Source: an uncultured Lachnospiraceae bacterium
GTDB lineage: Bacteria > Bacillota > Clostridia > Lachnospirales > Lachnospiraceae
Assembly: GCA_934317005.1 (NCBI GenBank)
Contig: CAKREB010000009.1
Location: 62,001-126,000, forward strand
Reading direction: 5' to 3'
Length of the DNA stretch: 64,000 nucleotides
Shown: in pieces, positions 15,134 through 23,990 of the stretch
Layout of the letters: each line of letters opens with the position of its first letter
How positions within the stretch are numbered: position 1 is the first letter of the stretch
Notes under the pieces: generated by a model
What the model saw: only the letters and a program-made list of their open reading frames with translations
The model's database searches: none
What the model was told of the DNA's origin: nothing
Made by a program: the position numbers and the translations under genes

Positions 15134-17713
15134 ATGAATATTAGTCGTTTTACACAAAAGTCACAGGAAGTAATGCAAAATACTGAGAAGGTAGCAATGG
15201 ACTATGGCCATCAGGAAATCGGGCAGGAGCATTTGTTAGTGGCATTAATGAATGTAGAAGATAGTCTTATTCGCAAATTGATAGAAAAAATGGGAATTGA
15301 GCCGGAGGTATTTCTTGCGCAGGTAGATGGACTGCTTCAAAAAAGACCAAAGGTGCAAGGCGGCGATCTGCGGATTGATAAATATCTGAATGAAACGCTG
15401 ATCTATGCGGAGGATGAGGCAAAACGCATGGGTGACGAATATGTATCGGTTGAGCATCTGTTTCTAAGCATGTTAGCACATCCAAGCAAAGAGATGAAAG
15501 CCTTTTTCAAGGATTGCAATATCACAAGAGAACGTTTCCTACAGGTATTATCCCAAGTGCGCGGCAATCAGAGAGTAACCAGTGATAATCCGGAAGCAAC
15601 CTATGATACTTTGGAGAAATATGGTTCTGATCTGGTGGAGCGTGCTAAGGATGGAAAGTTAGATCCGGTCATTGGACGTGACGAAGAGATCCGCAATGTG
15701 ATTCGTATCCTTTCCCGTAAAACAAAGAATAATCCGGTTCTGATCGGTGAGCCTGGTGTCGGTAAAACAGCCGCTGTAGAAGGACTGGCACAGCGTATTG
15801 TGAAAGGTGATGTGCCGGAGGGCTTAAAGGATAAGAAGATATTTGCACTGGATATGGGTGCGTTGGTTGCCGGTGCCAAATACCGTGGCGAATTTGAGGA
15901 ACGTCTGAAAGCAGTTCTGGAGGAAGTAAAGAAAAGCGAAGGTCAGATTATCTTATTTATTGATGAGCTGCATACAATCGTAGGAGCAGGTAAGACAGAT
16001 GGTGCGATGGATGCCGGTAACATGTTAAAACCAATGCTTGCGCGTGGTGAATTGCATTGTATTGGTGCAACTACATTGGATGAATACCGGATGTATATCG
16101 AAAAAGATCCGGCACTGGAAAGACGTTTTCAGCCGGTTATGGTCAATGAACCGACTGTGGAAGATACAATTTCAATCTTGAGAGGTCTGAAGGACCGCTA
16201 TGAAGTATATCATGGAGTTAAGATTACCGATGCTTCTTTAGTGGCAGCTGCAACGTTATCAAACCGTTATATCTCGGACCGTTTCCTGCCGGATAAAGCC
16301 ATAGATCTGGTAGATGAAGCCTGTGCCATGATCAAGACAGAGCTTGACAGTATGCCGGCAGAATTAGATGAAACGCGCCGTAAGATCATGCAGCTTGAAA
16401 TTGAAGAGGCAGCCTTGAAAAAGGAAACAGATCATTTATCACAGGGGCGTTTGGAAAATCTGCAAAAAGAACTGGCAGAGCTGCGTGATACCTTTAACAC
16501 GCAGAAGGCACAGTGGGATAATGAAAAGGCTTCTGTCGATGAAGTGAATAAGATCAAGGAACAGATTGATGACATTCATACGCAGATGGATGCAGCAAAG
16601 CGTGATTATGACCTGAATAAATTGGCTGAGTTACAGTATGGCCGTCTCCCGGAATTACAAAAGCAGCTGGAAGCAGCCGAGGAAAAGACAAAGGCAGAAG
16701 GACGCACGTTGGTACAGGAAAGTGTTACCGATGAAGAGATTGCCAAGATTATATCACGCTGGACAGGGATACCGGTGGCTAAGCTTTCCGAAGGAGAGCG
16801 TGAAAAAACGTTACATTTGGAGGATGAGCTGCACAAACGTGTGATCGGTCAGGAAGAGGGCGTTAAGCTGGTATCTGAGGCAATTCTTCGTTCGAAAGCC
16901 GGTATTAAGGATCCGACAAAACCAATCGGTTCCTTCCTGTTCTTAGGACCTACCGGTGTTGGTAAGACAGAGCTTGCCAAAACATTGGCAGCGAGCCTGT
17001 TTGATGATGAAAATAACATGGTTCGTATTGATATGAGTGAATATATGGAGAAATATAGTGTGGCTCGTCTGATTGGTGCGCCTCCGGGATATGTTGGATA
17101 TGAGGAAGGGGGACAGCTGACAGAGGCAGTCCGCAGAAAACCATATTCCGTTGTCTTGTTTGATGAGATTGAAAAGGCACATCCGGATGTATTCAATGTA
17201 CTTTTACAGGTACTGGATGATGGACGAATCACCGATTCACAGGGCAGAACCGTTGATTTCAAAAATACGATCATTATTCTGACATCGAATATTGGTTCCT
17301 CATATCTGCTAGAGGGAGTAGATTCGGAGGGGAACATCAGTGAGGAAGCCAGAGATCAGACGATGGCAGATTTGCGTGCAAGTTTCCGACCGGAATTTTT
17401 GAACCGTCTGGATGAGATCATTTTGTTCAAGCCTTTGACAAAAGATAATATTTCCGGCATTATTTCTATCCTGATGCAGGAATTAAACGACAGACTGGCA
17501 GAGAAAGAACTGACGGTTAAACTGTCAGACCGCGCGGTAACATTTATTGCCGAAGAAGCCTATGAGCCGGCATTTGGTGCCCGCCCTTTGAAGCGTTATC
17601 TTCAGAAAAATGTGGAAACACTTTTGGCAAAGAAGATACTAGAGGGAAATCTGACAGTTGGCGAAGTGCTGACCATTGATGTAGAGGATGGCAGATTAGT
17701 GATTCGTTCTTAA
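15134..17713 (+). CDS. clpB: ATP-dependent disaggregase ClpB
   Basis: ClpB is a hexameric AAA+ machine that extracts proteins from aggregates together with DnaK and small heat shock proteins. The 859-aa product has the Clp N domain (residues 1-145), NBD1 with Walker A GEPGVGKT at 205-212, and a long coiled-coil middle domain from about 410 to 525 that distinguishes ClpB from ClpC. NBD2 has GPTGVGKTELAK and the Walker B VVLFDEIEKAHPDV. It lacks a ClpP-binding loop motif that I can recognise. GGAGAGGAG precedes the ATG. It follows hsp20 and likely shares the CIRCE promoter, because no other good promoter lies in the 110-bp gap. Confidence 0.97.
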   Translation: MNISRFTQKSQEVMQNTEKVAMDYGHQEIGQEHLLVALMNVEDSLIRKLIEKMGIEPEVFLAQVDGLLQKRPKVQGGDLRIDKYLNETLIYAEDEAKRMGDEYVSVEHLFLSMLAHPSKEMKAFFKDCNITRERFLQVLSQVRGNQRVTSDNPEATYDTLEKYGSDLVERAKDGKLDPVIGRDEEIRNVIRILSRKTKNNPVLIGEPGVGKTAAVEGLAQRIVKGDVPEGLKDKKIFALDMGALVAGAKYRGEFEERLKAVLEEVKKSEGQIILFIDELHTIVGAGKTDGAMDAGNMLKPMLARGELHCIGATTLDEYRMYIEKDPALERRFQPVMVNEPTVEDTISILRGLKDRYEVYHGVKITDASLVAAATLSNRYISDRFLPDKAIDLVDEACAMIKTELDSMPAELDETRRKIMQLEIEEAALKKETDHLSQGRLENLQKELAELRDTFNTQKAQWDNEKASVDEVNKIKEQIDDIHTQMDAAKRDYDLNKLAELQYGRLPELQKQLEAAEEKTKAEGRTLVQESVTDEEIAKIISRWTGIPVAKLSEGEREKTLHLEDELHKRVIGQEEGVKLVSEAILRSKAGIKDPTKPIGSFLFLGPTGVGKTELAKTLAASLFDDENNMVRIDMSEYMEKYSVARLIGAPPGYVGYEEGGQLTEAVRRKPYSVVLFDEIEKAHPDVFNVLLQVLDDGRITDSQGRTVDFKNTIIILTSNIGSSYLLEGVDSEGNISEEARDQTMADLRASFRPEFLNRLDEIILFKPLTKDNISGIISILMQELNDRLAEKELTVKLSDRAVTFIAEEAYEPAFGARPLKRYLQKNVETLLAKKILEGNLTVGEVLTIDVEDGRLVIRS

Positions 17714-17731
17714 AGCGATAGAATGATGCAA

Positions 17732-17791
17732 AGGTCAAAAGCAGATAGCAATATAGATTTCCATACAGATTGCTATCTGGTAGTTTGACCT
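17732..17791. terminator. Long imperfect hairpin after clpB
   Basis: An outer AGGTCAAA/TTTGACCT stem and an inner CAGATAGCAAT/ATTGCTATCTG stem form a 60-bp hairpin 18 bp after the clpB stop. There is no T-run directly after it, so termination may be weak or Rho-like, or the structure may protect the 3' end. Confidence 0.55.
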
Positions 17792-17845
17792 GACAAGCAC
17801 TGATAAGCAGTTTTTGTAGTACTGTATCATAGAATATGCTGTATT

Positions 17846-17908
17846 TGAAAAACGTTTTCATTTTACTTGACAAATGAGATGGTTATGGTAAAATGAAAAC
17901 GTTTTTCA
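17846..17908. promoter_or_regulatory. Two GAAAACGTTTTC-type operators in a 21-bp inverted repeat around the znuA promoter
   Basis: A perfect 21-bp inverted repeat (arms 17846-17866 and 17888-17908) encloses 21 bp. Each arm contains a near-palindrome GAAAA(A)CGTTTTC of the kind bound by LacI-family proteins. The first lies against the -35 box and the second covers the expected transcription start, with centres 47 bp apart. It does not resemble the Zur or AdcR boxes I know. Confidence 0.6.
17867..17894 (+). promoter_or_regulatory. znuA-like gene promoter
   Basis: Consensus TTGACA (17867-17872) is followed after 16 bp by TAAAAT (17889-17894). It sits between and partly inside the arms of the inverted repeat. 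The start codon is about 110 bp downstream. Confidence 0.6.
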
Positions 17909-18008
17909 GTTTTGCTTGTGATTTTTATTGTAAGATAATAGGATACTATTGTTTGGGTGCAAAGAAATGTCATTTAGAGTAAGTCGCAATGTTGGAAGGA
18001 GGATCGCT

Positions 18009-19004
18009 ATGCGTAGAATAAAAAGACTATTATCTATTCTGCTGATAGGCAGTATGGTATTTGCTATGGCAGGATGTGGCAATACCGAAGTCTTTCAGAA
18101 AGAGGACGGAAGGTTAAAGGTAGTAGCAACTGTTTTTGCGGAATATGATTTTTTGCGCAATATCGCAGGGGATGTGATTGACCTTCAGATGCTGATGTTA
18201 CCTGGAGTAGATCTGCACACCTATGATCCGGCTCCTAAGGATATGAAAATGGTACACAATGCGGATCTGTTTGTGACGATTGGTGGTGAGTCAGATGCCT
18301 GGGCAGACAAGATCATTGATTCGGTTGACAATGACAAGCTTCAGACAATCCGCCTGATGGACTGTGTCAAGGTGGTTCGGGAAGAAGTGGTAGAAGGGAT
18401 GCAGGCAGAGGAAGAAGACCATGATCATGACCATGCAGAAGAGGCAACTTCAGAAGAACACAGCAAGGAGGAAAAAGAATTTGATGAACATGTCTGGACT
18501 TCACCGAAAAATGTGATCCAGATCGTGCAAAAGCTGTGTGATAAGCTTAGTAAGATGGATGCTAAGCATGCGTCAGTGTATCAGAGCAATACAAAGAAAT
18601 ATATTGCCAAGCTAAAAAAACTGGATGAAGCATTTACAAAAGTGATTGAAAATGGAAAGAGAAGAGAGATCATTGTTGCAGACCGCTTTCCATTCCGCTA
18701 CTTTGCCGATGCGTATCATCTGAAATATTATGCAGCCTTTCCGGGGTGCTCTACGCAGACAGGCGCAAGCGCAGAAACCATTGCTTTTTTGATCGACAAA
18801 GTCAAAAAGGACAAGATACCGGTTGTATTTCACATGGAGCTTTCCAGTGAACTGATGAGTAGCACCATCTGCGAAGAAACTGGTGCAAAAAAAGCACAGC
18901 TTAACGCTGTGCATAATATCAGCAAGCAGGACTTTGACAAGGGCATCGGCTACCTGGAGCTGATGCAGCACAATGTCAAAGTTCTGAAAGAAGCACTGAA
19001 CTAA
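18009..19004 (+). CDS. Metal (probably zinc) ABC transporter substrate-binding lipoprotein
   Basis: This 331-aa lipoprotein belongs to the cluster A-I ZnuA/AdcA/TroA family that captures Zn or Mn outside the membrane. The signal peptide ends in a lipobox, AMAGC, with the lipidated Cys at residue 23. The metal-site motifs include PGVDLHTYDPAPKD with a His ligand, a DEHVWTSPKN His, and AFPGCSTQTGASAE with an acidic ligand region further on. A His/Asp/Glu-rich loop (DHDHDHAEE) at about 138-150 is typical of zinc-specific members. GGAAGGAGGA fixes the ATG at 18009. No permease or ATPase gene lies nearby, so it must use transporter parts encoded elsewhere. Confidence 0.9.
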   Translation: MRRIKRLLSILLIGSMVFAMAGCGNTEVFQKEDGRLKVVATVFAEYDFLRNIAGDVIDLQMLMLPGVDLHTYDPAPKDMKMVHNADLFVTIGGESDAWADKIIDSVDNDKLQTIRLMDCVKVVREEVVEGMQAEEEDHDHDHAEEATSEEHSKEEKEFDEHVWTSPKNVIQIVQKLCDKLSKMDAKHASVYQSNTKKYIAKLKKLDEAFTKVIENGKRREIIVADRFPFRYFADAYHLKYYAAFPGCSTQTGASAETIAFLIDKVKKDKIPVVFHMELSSELMSSTICEETGAKKAQLNAVHNISKQDFDKGIGYLELMQHNVKVLKEALN

Positions 19005-19027
19005 TAGAAACGAAGTTATCAAAAACT

Positions 19028-21121
19028 TTACAATACGTTGTTGAGAACTTCGGTTCCCGGAAGGACAAATCGTCCCTGTCTGATAATAGGGATGATCTGT
19101 CCTTCTTTTGTGTGTACGCAGATATCACCAAGCTCATCATAAGGAATCGTGATATCCGTGTGACAGTTAAAGTAAGCCTTCCGGCTGTCGGTATGGCGCA
19201 GCTTGGAAAAGTCATTTTCCTTTGCAATCATCTGTTTGCCATCCGGATTGTAAGTGACAAGCTCTTCCTCATGAGAAAAGCAGGTATCTCCTACTGCAAA
19301 GTGTGGCCCGGTTTTTTCGGCAATTAGAATAGGCAGCAGATGAGAGATATGGTATTTTTTACCCATTGCATAGGCTGTTGTGTTCGTACCGATCGCAAAC
19401 TCGCCCATAGGGAGCGTTTTATGGTGGAACAAAACGTTTGCCTCAATATATTTTTTGTTTTCTTCCTCGACATCAAAATTACTACACGTGTAGTCTACAA
19501 TAACTCCATCCTGAACGGTCAGAGTAAGATCGTGATATTCCAGATCATTTAGAAATACCTTTGTGACATGCAGGGTTCCCTCTGTGCCGGAAAGCTGTGG
19601 GGAAGTAAAGACTTCACCAAGCGGAATGTTTACATCGGCAAGGCAGTTTTCAAAGCGTGTTTCTTTTTCGGGATGCTCCATAGGTGTCAGGGAGATTGTC
19701 ATCTGCGTTTTGTTGTCGCCACGTCCTGTTACTGTGACAAATTCGCCGAGATCTAAGGCATCGATGATCTTACTTTGAATGGCAAGATATTCTTTCTGAT
19801 CCAGTGTGTTGACACGGATGGTTTCACGAAAGATCTCAGTATAGTTTTCACCGATTTCCGGCAGTGGATAGGCGATGATGGAAAAGCTGGTCTGATCTCC
19901 CGGAATATATTCATTGGTTAAAAGTCCGTTGGCAGCTTGAAACTCTAATTTCCATTTTTGCTGCTTCTTGGAGTAGTGAAGAGCTTCTTCCTTTTCTACC
20001 GGATTAAAAGGTGTTTCACCAAAGGTTTCGATGACGGCAGGACCGGCAAAGTCTGTGCAGAGATCTTTGATGGATTCCAGTGCAAGCTTCTGTTCCTGCA
20101 ATCGACGGTCTGCGTAAGCTTTGTCAAAAAAGATGGCATCATCCATGCGGTGATCGTATTCGTATTGCTTGTTTGGAGAAGCACCAAAGTAGCCGACCTT
20201 GCCGCGGAGATTTCTCTGACGGATGCTGATACCGGCACGATAGATACAGGTTGTCAGACCGAGCTCTTTAAACTGACGGATCACTTCTTTTATCATGCGC
20301 TCCATACCCAGACGATAGCGGACGTTGACCGTCTTTTTCTTAGAAAGATCAATGTCGTACAGGGCAAAGCCACGGCGGTATCCGTCGGTGAAGGTAAATG
20401 CCATGTCATGAATCTCCTGATCAGACAGCGTATTTAGGTAGGCAGCAGTCTGCAGTTCATTGTCAGAAATATATTCACCAAAGTAATATAAATACCGTAG
20501 ATCAGAAAGGTCACAGTTGCAGATGATATCCGTTGCAAAGGTGTAGGATGGATCAAAGGAATCGTGCAGGGAATCTGCTACCGTAACATCAGCATAATCA
20601 AAGAAGTAGTAGTAGATCGCAGATCGTACTTCCTCATAGTCTGCATACTCCTGTTCCATAATATTGTAGACCTCGATAAAAAGCTCAAAACTTGTGGTCA
20701 GATAAAACAGTCTGTCCTCAAAAGCGTACACAATATTGCTTCTAAGCTCTGTGTATAAGGTGCAGAGAATAGAACTAAATGTTTCACCGAGTCTGGTTCT
20801 TGCGTATGTCGGATTGGCAAAGCTGTGCTCATAGTTTGTATCGGTTACATCCTCGTAAAGCTTTGTGTTAAGCTTTTGCCAGTCTTCCAGTGAAGCATCG
20901 GCAAAAGCACCTTCTATTTTTTGATGGTAAAAATCAGAAATATCGCATAAAAAAGCTGCTGTCGTATGAAAGAAAGCTCCAAAGTCAGTGCCGTGAAAGC
21001 GTGTAACAGCGCAGTCAGGGGATGTAGTTTCCTTCTTTATGGATTGAACTCTTTCAACAGCAAGCGAAAAGCGTTCCTGATATTGCTCTTTTTCTTCTAA
21101 AATCTCGTCTAATAAATTCAA
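19028..21121 (-). CDS. M29-like aminopeptidase with a long N-terminal extension
   Basis: The C-terminal 350 residues of this 697-aa protein match the M29 thermophilic aminopeptidase fold: TGRGDNKTQMTISL, NIPLGEVFTSP with a metal-binding Glu, FHHKTLPMGEFAIGTN with Glu, GPHFAVGDT with His, and HTDITIPYDELG with the His and Asp of the HxD ligand pair. The first 330 residues form an extra helical domain that ordinary M29 enzymes of about 410 aa lack, and I do not recognise it. The product has no signal peptide and should be cytosolic. The start is TTG, with GGAGG six bases upstream. It ends convergently with the znuA-like gene. Confidence 0.82.
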   Translation of the reverse strand: MNLLDEILEEKEQYQERFSLAVERVQSIKKETTSPDCAVTRFHGTDFGAFFHTTAAFLCDISDFYHQKIEGAFADASLEDWQKLNTKLYEDVTDTNYEHSFANPTYARTRLGETFSSILCTLYTELRSNIVYAFEDRLFYLTTSFELFIEVYNIMEQEYADYEEVRSAIYYYFFDYADVTVADSLHDSFDPSYTFATDIICNCDLSDLRYLYYFGEYISDNELQTAAYLNTLSDQEIHDMAFTFTDGYRRGFALYDIDLSKKKTVNVRYRLGMERMIKEVIRQFKELGLTTCIYRAGISIRQRNLRGKVGYFGASPNKQYEYDHRMDDAIFFDKAYADRRLQEQKLALESIKDLCTDFAGPAVIETFGETPFNPVEKEEALHYSKKQQKWKLEFQAANGLLTNEYIPGDQTSFSIIAYPLPEIGENYTEIFRETIRVNTLDQKEYLAIQSKIIDALDLGEFVTVTGRGDNKTQMTISLTPMEHPEKETRFENCLADVNIPLGEVFTSPQLSGTEGTLHVTKVFLNDLEYHDLTLTVQDGVIVDYTCSNFDVEEENKKYIEANVLFHHKTLPMGEFAIGTNTTAYAMGKKYHISHLLPILIAEKTGPHFAVGDTCFSHEEELVTYNPDGKQMIAKENDFSKLRHTDSRKAYFNCHTDITIPYDELGDICVHTKEGQIIPIIRQGRFVLPGTEVLNNVL

Positions 21122-21167
21122 GGGTATCCTCCATTTCTATTTTTATATTCTCTATAGGTTATTATAT

Positions 21168-21267
21168 CACAAATTCGCAAGCGCAACGCGCGGCAGATGC
21201 GAAGCAGCTGGATTTTGGAGTTTTATTCGCAACGCAAGGGAGCTTGCTTACTTGCGCAGAATTTGTG
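21168..21267. repeat. 100-bp element with terminal inverted repeats
   Basis: CACAAATTC at the left end and GAATTTGTG at the right end are perfect inverted repeats, with further pairing inside (GCAAG/CTTGC, and a second CGCAAG/CTTGCG hairpin at the right). The interior is more GC-rich than the flanks. It fills most of the 164-bp gap between two minus-strand genes. It resembles a MITE/REP-like dispersed repeat that could also act as a terminator. Confidence 0.5.
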
Positions 21268-21285
21268 AACGACAAAATCATATAA

Positions 21286-22446
21286 TTAGTTGATATATTT
21301 TTTAAGGATGGAAAACATCTGCCCTATGCGTATGGTATAATTATGCTCCTTTGTTACAAGCTTTAGTCCGTTTTGGGCAATTTTTGCACGGATCGTATCA
21401 TGTGCCAGATAAAAGGCTGTCTTGTCTACAAGCTCTTCGTTATCTTCAAAAATATCTAATGTGCCTCCTGCCTGAAAAATGCCGTCAAACTCTGGCTGAT
21501 AATTGGTCAGGGCAAATCCGCCACTTCCTAAGATATCCCAGACACGAAGCGGAATACCGGTTTTGATATTCGGAATTGTCATGTTAAGATTGATCTTACT
21601 GGCATGGAAGATCTGTGGCATTTGCGTAAGATAATCGATCGGAGGGTGGACGTGAATAAGTGGAAGCTCATCGGTATTACTGTCGGTAAAAAGGTGTACT
21701 GTCGCATGAAGGGACAGGAGATTTAATATATGATGCCGTTCCAAAGAAGCAGTCTTAAAGCCGAGTACCGTACTGGAAAAGAGCGTGCGTGTGGTGGAAA
21801 AAGAGTCTTTACTGCGCTTATAGTCCAGATGTTTTTCAAGCATCAGACAGATATCATCTGTAAGAAGCGGCTCTAAAAGATTGCCACCGGATACGAGAAG
21901 CTGCGCATTCATGGCACCTTCAAGATAGCCGCAAAGGTAGGAGGGAAGTCTGTCTGCAATGCGGTCGTAGGCATTTTTTTCATAAAGACTGCCGACAAAG
22001 GATACCGGGTAATCCGGCAAAAAGGCTTCGTTTTGCTGTGTGACAATACGATCTGTATTGACAGCGAGTGGCAGATGAAAGATCTGTGATACACCCATTG
22101 CGCGGAAGGTTTCATAGTTTGCCCGGTCAAAGGTAAAGCAGAATGTAGTAGGATAAAAGATGGATGTATGGTACATGGCAAGAAGAGGACTGTCGCAGTT
22201 CCAGCATACATAAGGCAGATTTTCTTCGTGGCATGCCGTGGCAAGTACCGGAAAAAAGTTGATGGAAAAAAGAAAATCGAAGGAATGGACAGAAAGATAC
22301 GGTGTCAGCCTATCCACATAAGAATCGTCCTCTTCGGGATTTTTTAGCGGAATGGTAAGCATGGTGACATCATGTCCCAATTTTTCAAAGGTAATACGAA
22401 TATCATATAGATTGTAAGCATTCCATTGATAAAATAGTATCTTCAA
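21286..22446 (-). CDS. CgeB-like glycosyltransferase (DUF3880 plus glycosyltransferase domain)
   Basis: This 386-aa cytosolic protein begins MKILFYQWNAYNLYDI, typical of the DUF3880/CgeB group of GT-B enzymes. The N-terminal half includes FDFLFSINFFPVLATAC and VCWNCDSPL. The C-terminal half holds the glycosyltransferase signature KTGIPLRVWDILGSGGFALTNYQPE, where the donor sugar nucleotide is expected to bind. The start is TTG with GGAGGA six bases upstream. It lies downstream of rfbD and rfbC on the same strand, so use of a dTDP-rhamnose donor in surface glycan or protein glycosylation is plausible but not shown. Confidence 0.82.
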   Translation of the reverse strand: MKILFYQWNAYNLYDIRITFEKLGHDVTMLTIPLKNPEEDDSYVDRLTPYLSVHSFDFLFSINFFPVLATACHEENLPYVCWNCDSPLLAMYHTSIFYPTTFCFTFDRANYETFRAMGVSQIFHLPLAVNTDRIVTQQNEAFLPDYPVSFVGSLYEKNAYDRIADRLPSYLCGYLEGAMNAQLLVSGGNLLEPLLTDDICLMLEKHLDYKRSKDSFSTTRTLFSSTVLGFKTASLERHHILNLLSLHATVHLFTDSNTDELPLIHVHPPIDYLTQMPQIFHASKINLNMTIPNIKTGIPLRVWDILGSGGFALTNYQPEFDGIFQAGGTLDIFEDNEELVDKTAFYLAHDTIRAKIAQNGLKLVTKEHNYTIRIGQMFSILKKYIN

Positions 22447-22503
22447 TGTGTTCCTCCGATATCAGTCTGGTCGTATCCGTATGCAATGCAACGGAACAAA
22501 AAC

Positions 22504-23355
22504 CTAGTATCCAAGCTGTGTCATGTATTCTTTTAAGGCATCCTGCCACTCTTTCATGCGATAACTTCCCTGCGCATTGAGTTTCTTGTTTTCCAAAACG
22601 GAGTGTTTCGGGCGTTTTGCGACAGCTGCCGTATATTCTTCGGTTGTAACCGGTACTACATTGATGTCAATCTTTGCCATTTCGAAAATGGTTTTGGCAA
22701 AGATAAACCAGGAAGTAGAACCTTCGCAGGTGGCATGATAAATACCGTATTCTTTTGAATCAACGATGTGTAAGATCATGCGTGCCAGCTCTAAGGCAGA
22801 AGTAGGAGAACCAAACTGATCATTGACAACGGTGATCGTATCGTGTGTTTTAGCTAAGCGCAGCATGGTCTTTACGAAATTATTGCCATCACCGTAGAGC
22901 CAGGCTGTACGTGCAATGTAGTATTTGTCTGTTGCTTCGGCAACCGCTTTTTCACCGGCAAGCTTAGTAGAACCGTATACGCTTTGCGGGCATGGTGTAT
23001 CAGATTCGATATAAGGTCTGTCCGTATTACCGTCAAAGACATAATCGGTCGAAACCTGTACGATCACAGCATCGATCTCTTTGGCAGCAAGTGCGAGATT
23101 TTTGGGGCCGATCGCATTGATCTGATAAGCATTGTCCTGATCTGTTTCACATTTATCTACAGCAGTATGTGCCGCGCAGTTGATGATCGTATCGGGCATA
23201 TGTTCTTTTACAAAGGTTAAAACCTGATCGGTGTCACAGATATTTAATGTGTCTACATCGGTATTGATCACAGTGATGTCTGTCTGATCGGCTAAAAGAC
23301 TGTTGAGTGCCCGTCCAAGCTGTCCGTTACAGCCGGTAATTAATACTTTTTTCAT
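22504..23355 (-). CDS. rfbD: dTDP-4-dehydrorhamnose reductase
   Basis: This enzyme performs the last step of dTDP-L-rhamnose synthesis, NAD(P)H reduction of dTDP-4-keto-L-rhamnose. The 283-aa protein is an extended short-chain dehydrogenase with the N-terminal Rossmann motif TGCNGQLGRAL, the STDYVFDG motif, the catalytic YGSTKLAGE (Tyr and Lys), and RTAWLYGDGNNFVKTM. The length is normal. It follows rfbC by 20 bp and will be co-transcribed. rfbA and rfbB are not in the window. Confidence 0.95.
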   Translation of the reverse strand: MKKVLITGCNGQLGRALNSLLADQTDITVINTDVDTLNICDTDQVLTFVKEHMPDTIINCAAHTAVDKCETDQDNAYQINAIGPKNLALAAKEIDAVIVQVSTDYVFDGNTDRPYIESDTPCPQSVYGSTKLAGEKAVAEATDKYYIARTAWLYGDGNNFVKTMLRLAKTHDTITVVNDQFGSPTSALELARMILHIVDSKEYGIYHATCEGSTSWFIFAKTIFEMAKIDINVVPVTTEEYTAAVAKRPKHSVLENKKLNAQGSYRMKEWQDALKEYMTQLGY

Positions 23356-23375
23356 AGTGCTCTTCTCCTCTTACT

Positions 23376-23945
23376 CTAATGTTTGACTGTCAAAGCAATC
23401 TCTTCTGAGAAAGCAGGGTATTTGGTATCTTTTTCTGCCAGAAGAGGAGTTTCGCCCTCTGGAACAGGCCATTCTACATGGATAGTCTTATCATTCCATA
23501 AAATTCCGGCTTCGGAAGAAGGATCATAGAAGTCTGTACATTTGTAACTAAACTCAGCAGTATCGGATAAGACATAGAAGCCATGTGCAAATCCTTCCGG
23601 AATATAAAACATATTTTTCTTCTCGCCGCTTAAGGTGACACCAAACCATTTTCCAAAGGTCTTAGAGCCCTTTCGGATATCAACGGCAACATCAAATACC
23701 TCGCCGCTTGTTACACGGACAAGCTTTCCCTGTGTATGCTCTTTTTGAAAATGAAGCCCACGCAGAACTCCTTTGGTAGAACTTGACTGGTTATCCTGTA
23801 CAAAGACCATATCCAGTCCGGCTTCCTTAAAATCGTTGTAGTTATAGGTTTCCATAAAGTAGCCGCGGGCATCTCCAAACACCTTTGGCTGGATAAGATA
23901 AAGTCCCTCGATATCATTACATTTTTCAAAAGTAAAATTTCCCAT
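23376..23945 (-). CDS. rfbC: dTDP-4-dehydrorhamnose 3,5-epimerase
   Basis: RmlC-type cupin epimerase that converts dTDP-4-keto-6-deoxyglucose to dTDP-4-keto-L-rhamnose. The 189-aa protein has the expected blocks VFGDARGYFMETYN, VFVQDNQSSSTKGVLRGLHFQ with the catalytic His, DVAVDIRKGSKTFG, and IPEGFAHGFYVLSD. AAAGGG precedes the ATG at 23945. It is the first gene of a three-gene minus-strand set with rfbD and the glycosyltransferase gene. Confidence 0.95.
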   Translation of the reverse strand: MGNFTFEKCNDIEGLYLIQPKVFGDARGYFMETYNYNDFKEAGLDMVFVQDNQSSSTKGVLRGLHFQKEHTQGKLVRVTSGEVFDVAVDIRKGSKTFGKWFGVTLSGEKKNMFYIPEGFAHGFYVLSDTAEFSYKCTDFYDPSSEAGILWNDKTIHVEWPVPEGETPLLAEKDTKYPAFSEEIALTVKH

Positions 23946-23990
23946 GATAATGTACCCTTTCTTAATAAGAATCGTATAAAAATATATAAA

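Noticed and set aside
17846..17908. The znuA region repeat as a CcpA cre site
   Set aside because: Each arm matches one cre half well, but the other half is shifted by one base, so a CcpA claim is not justified.
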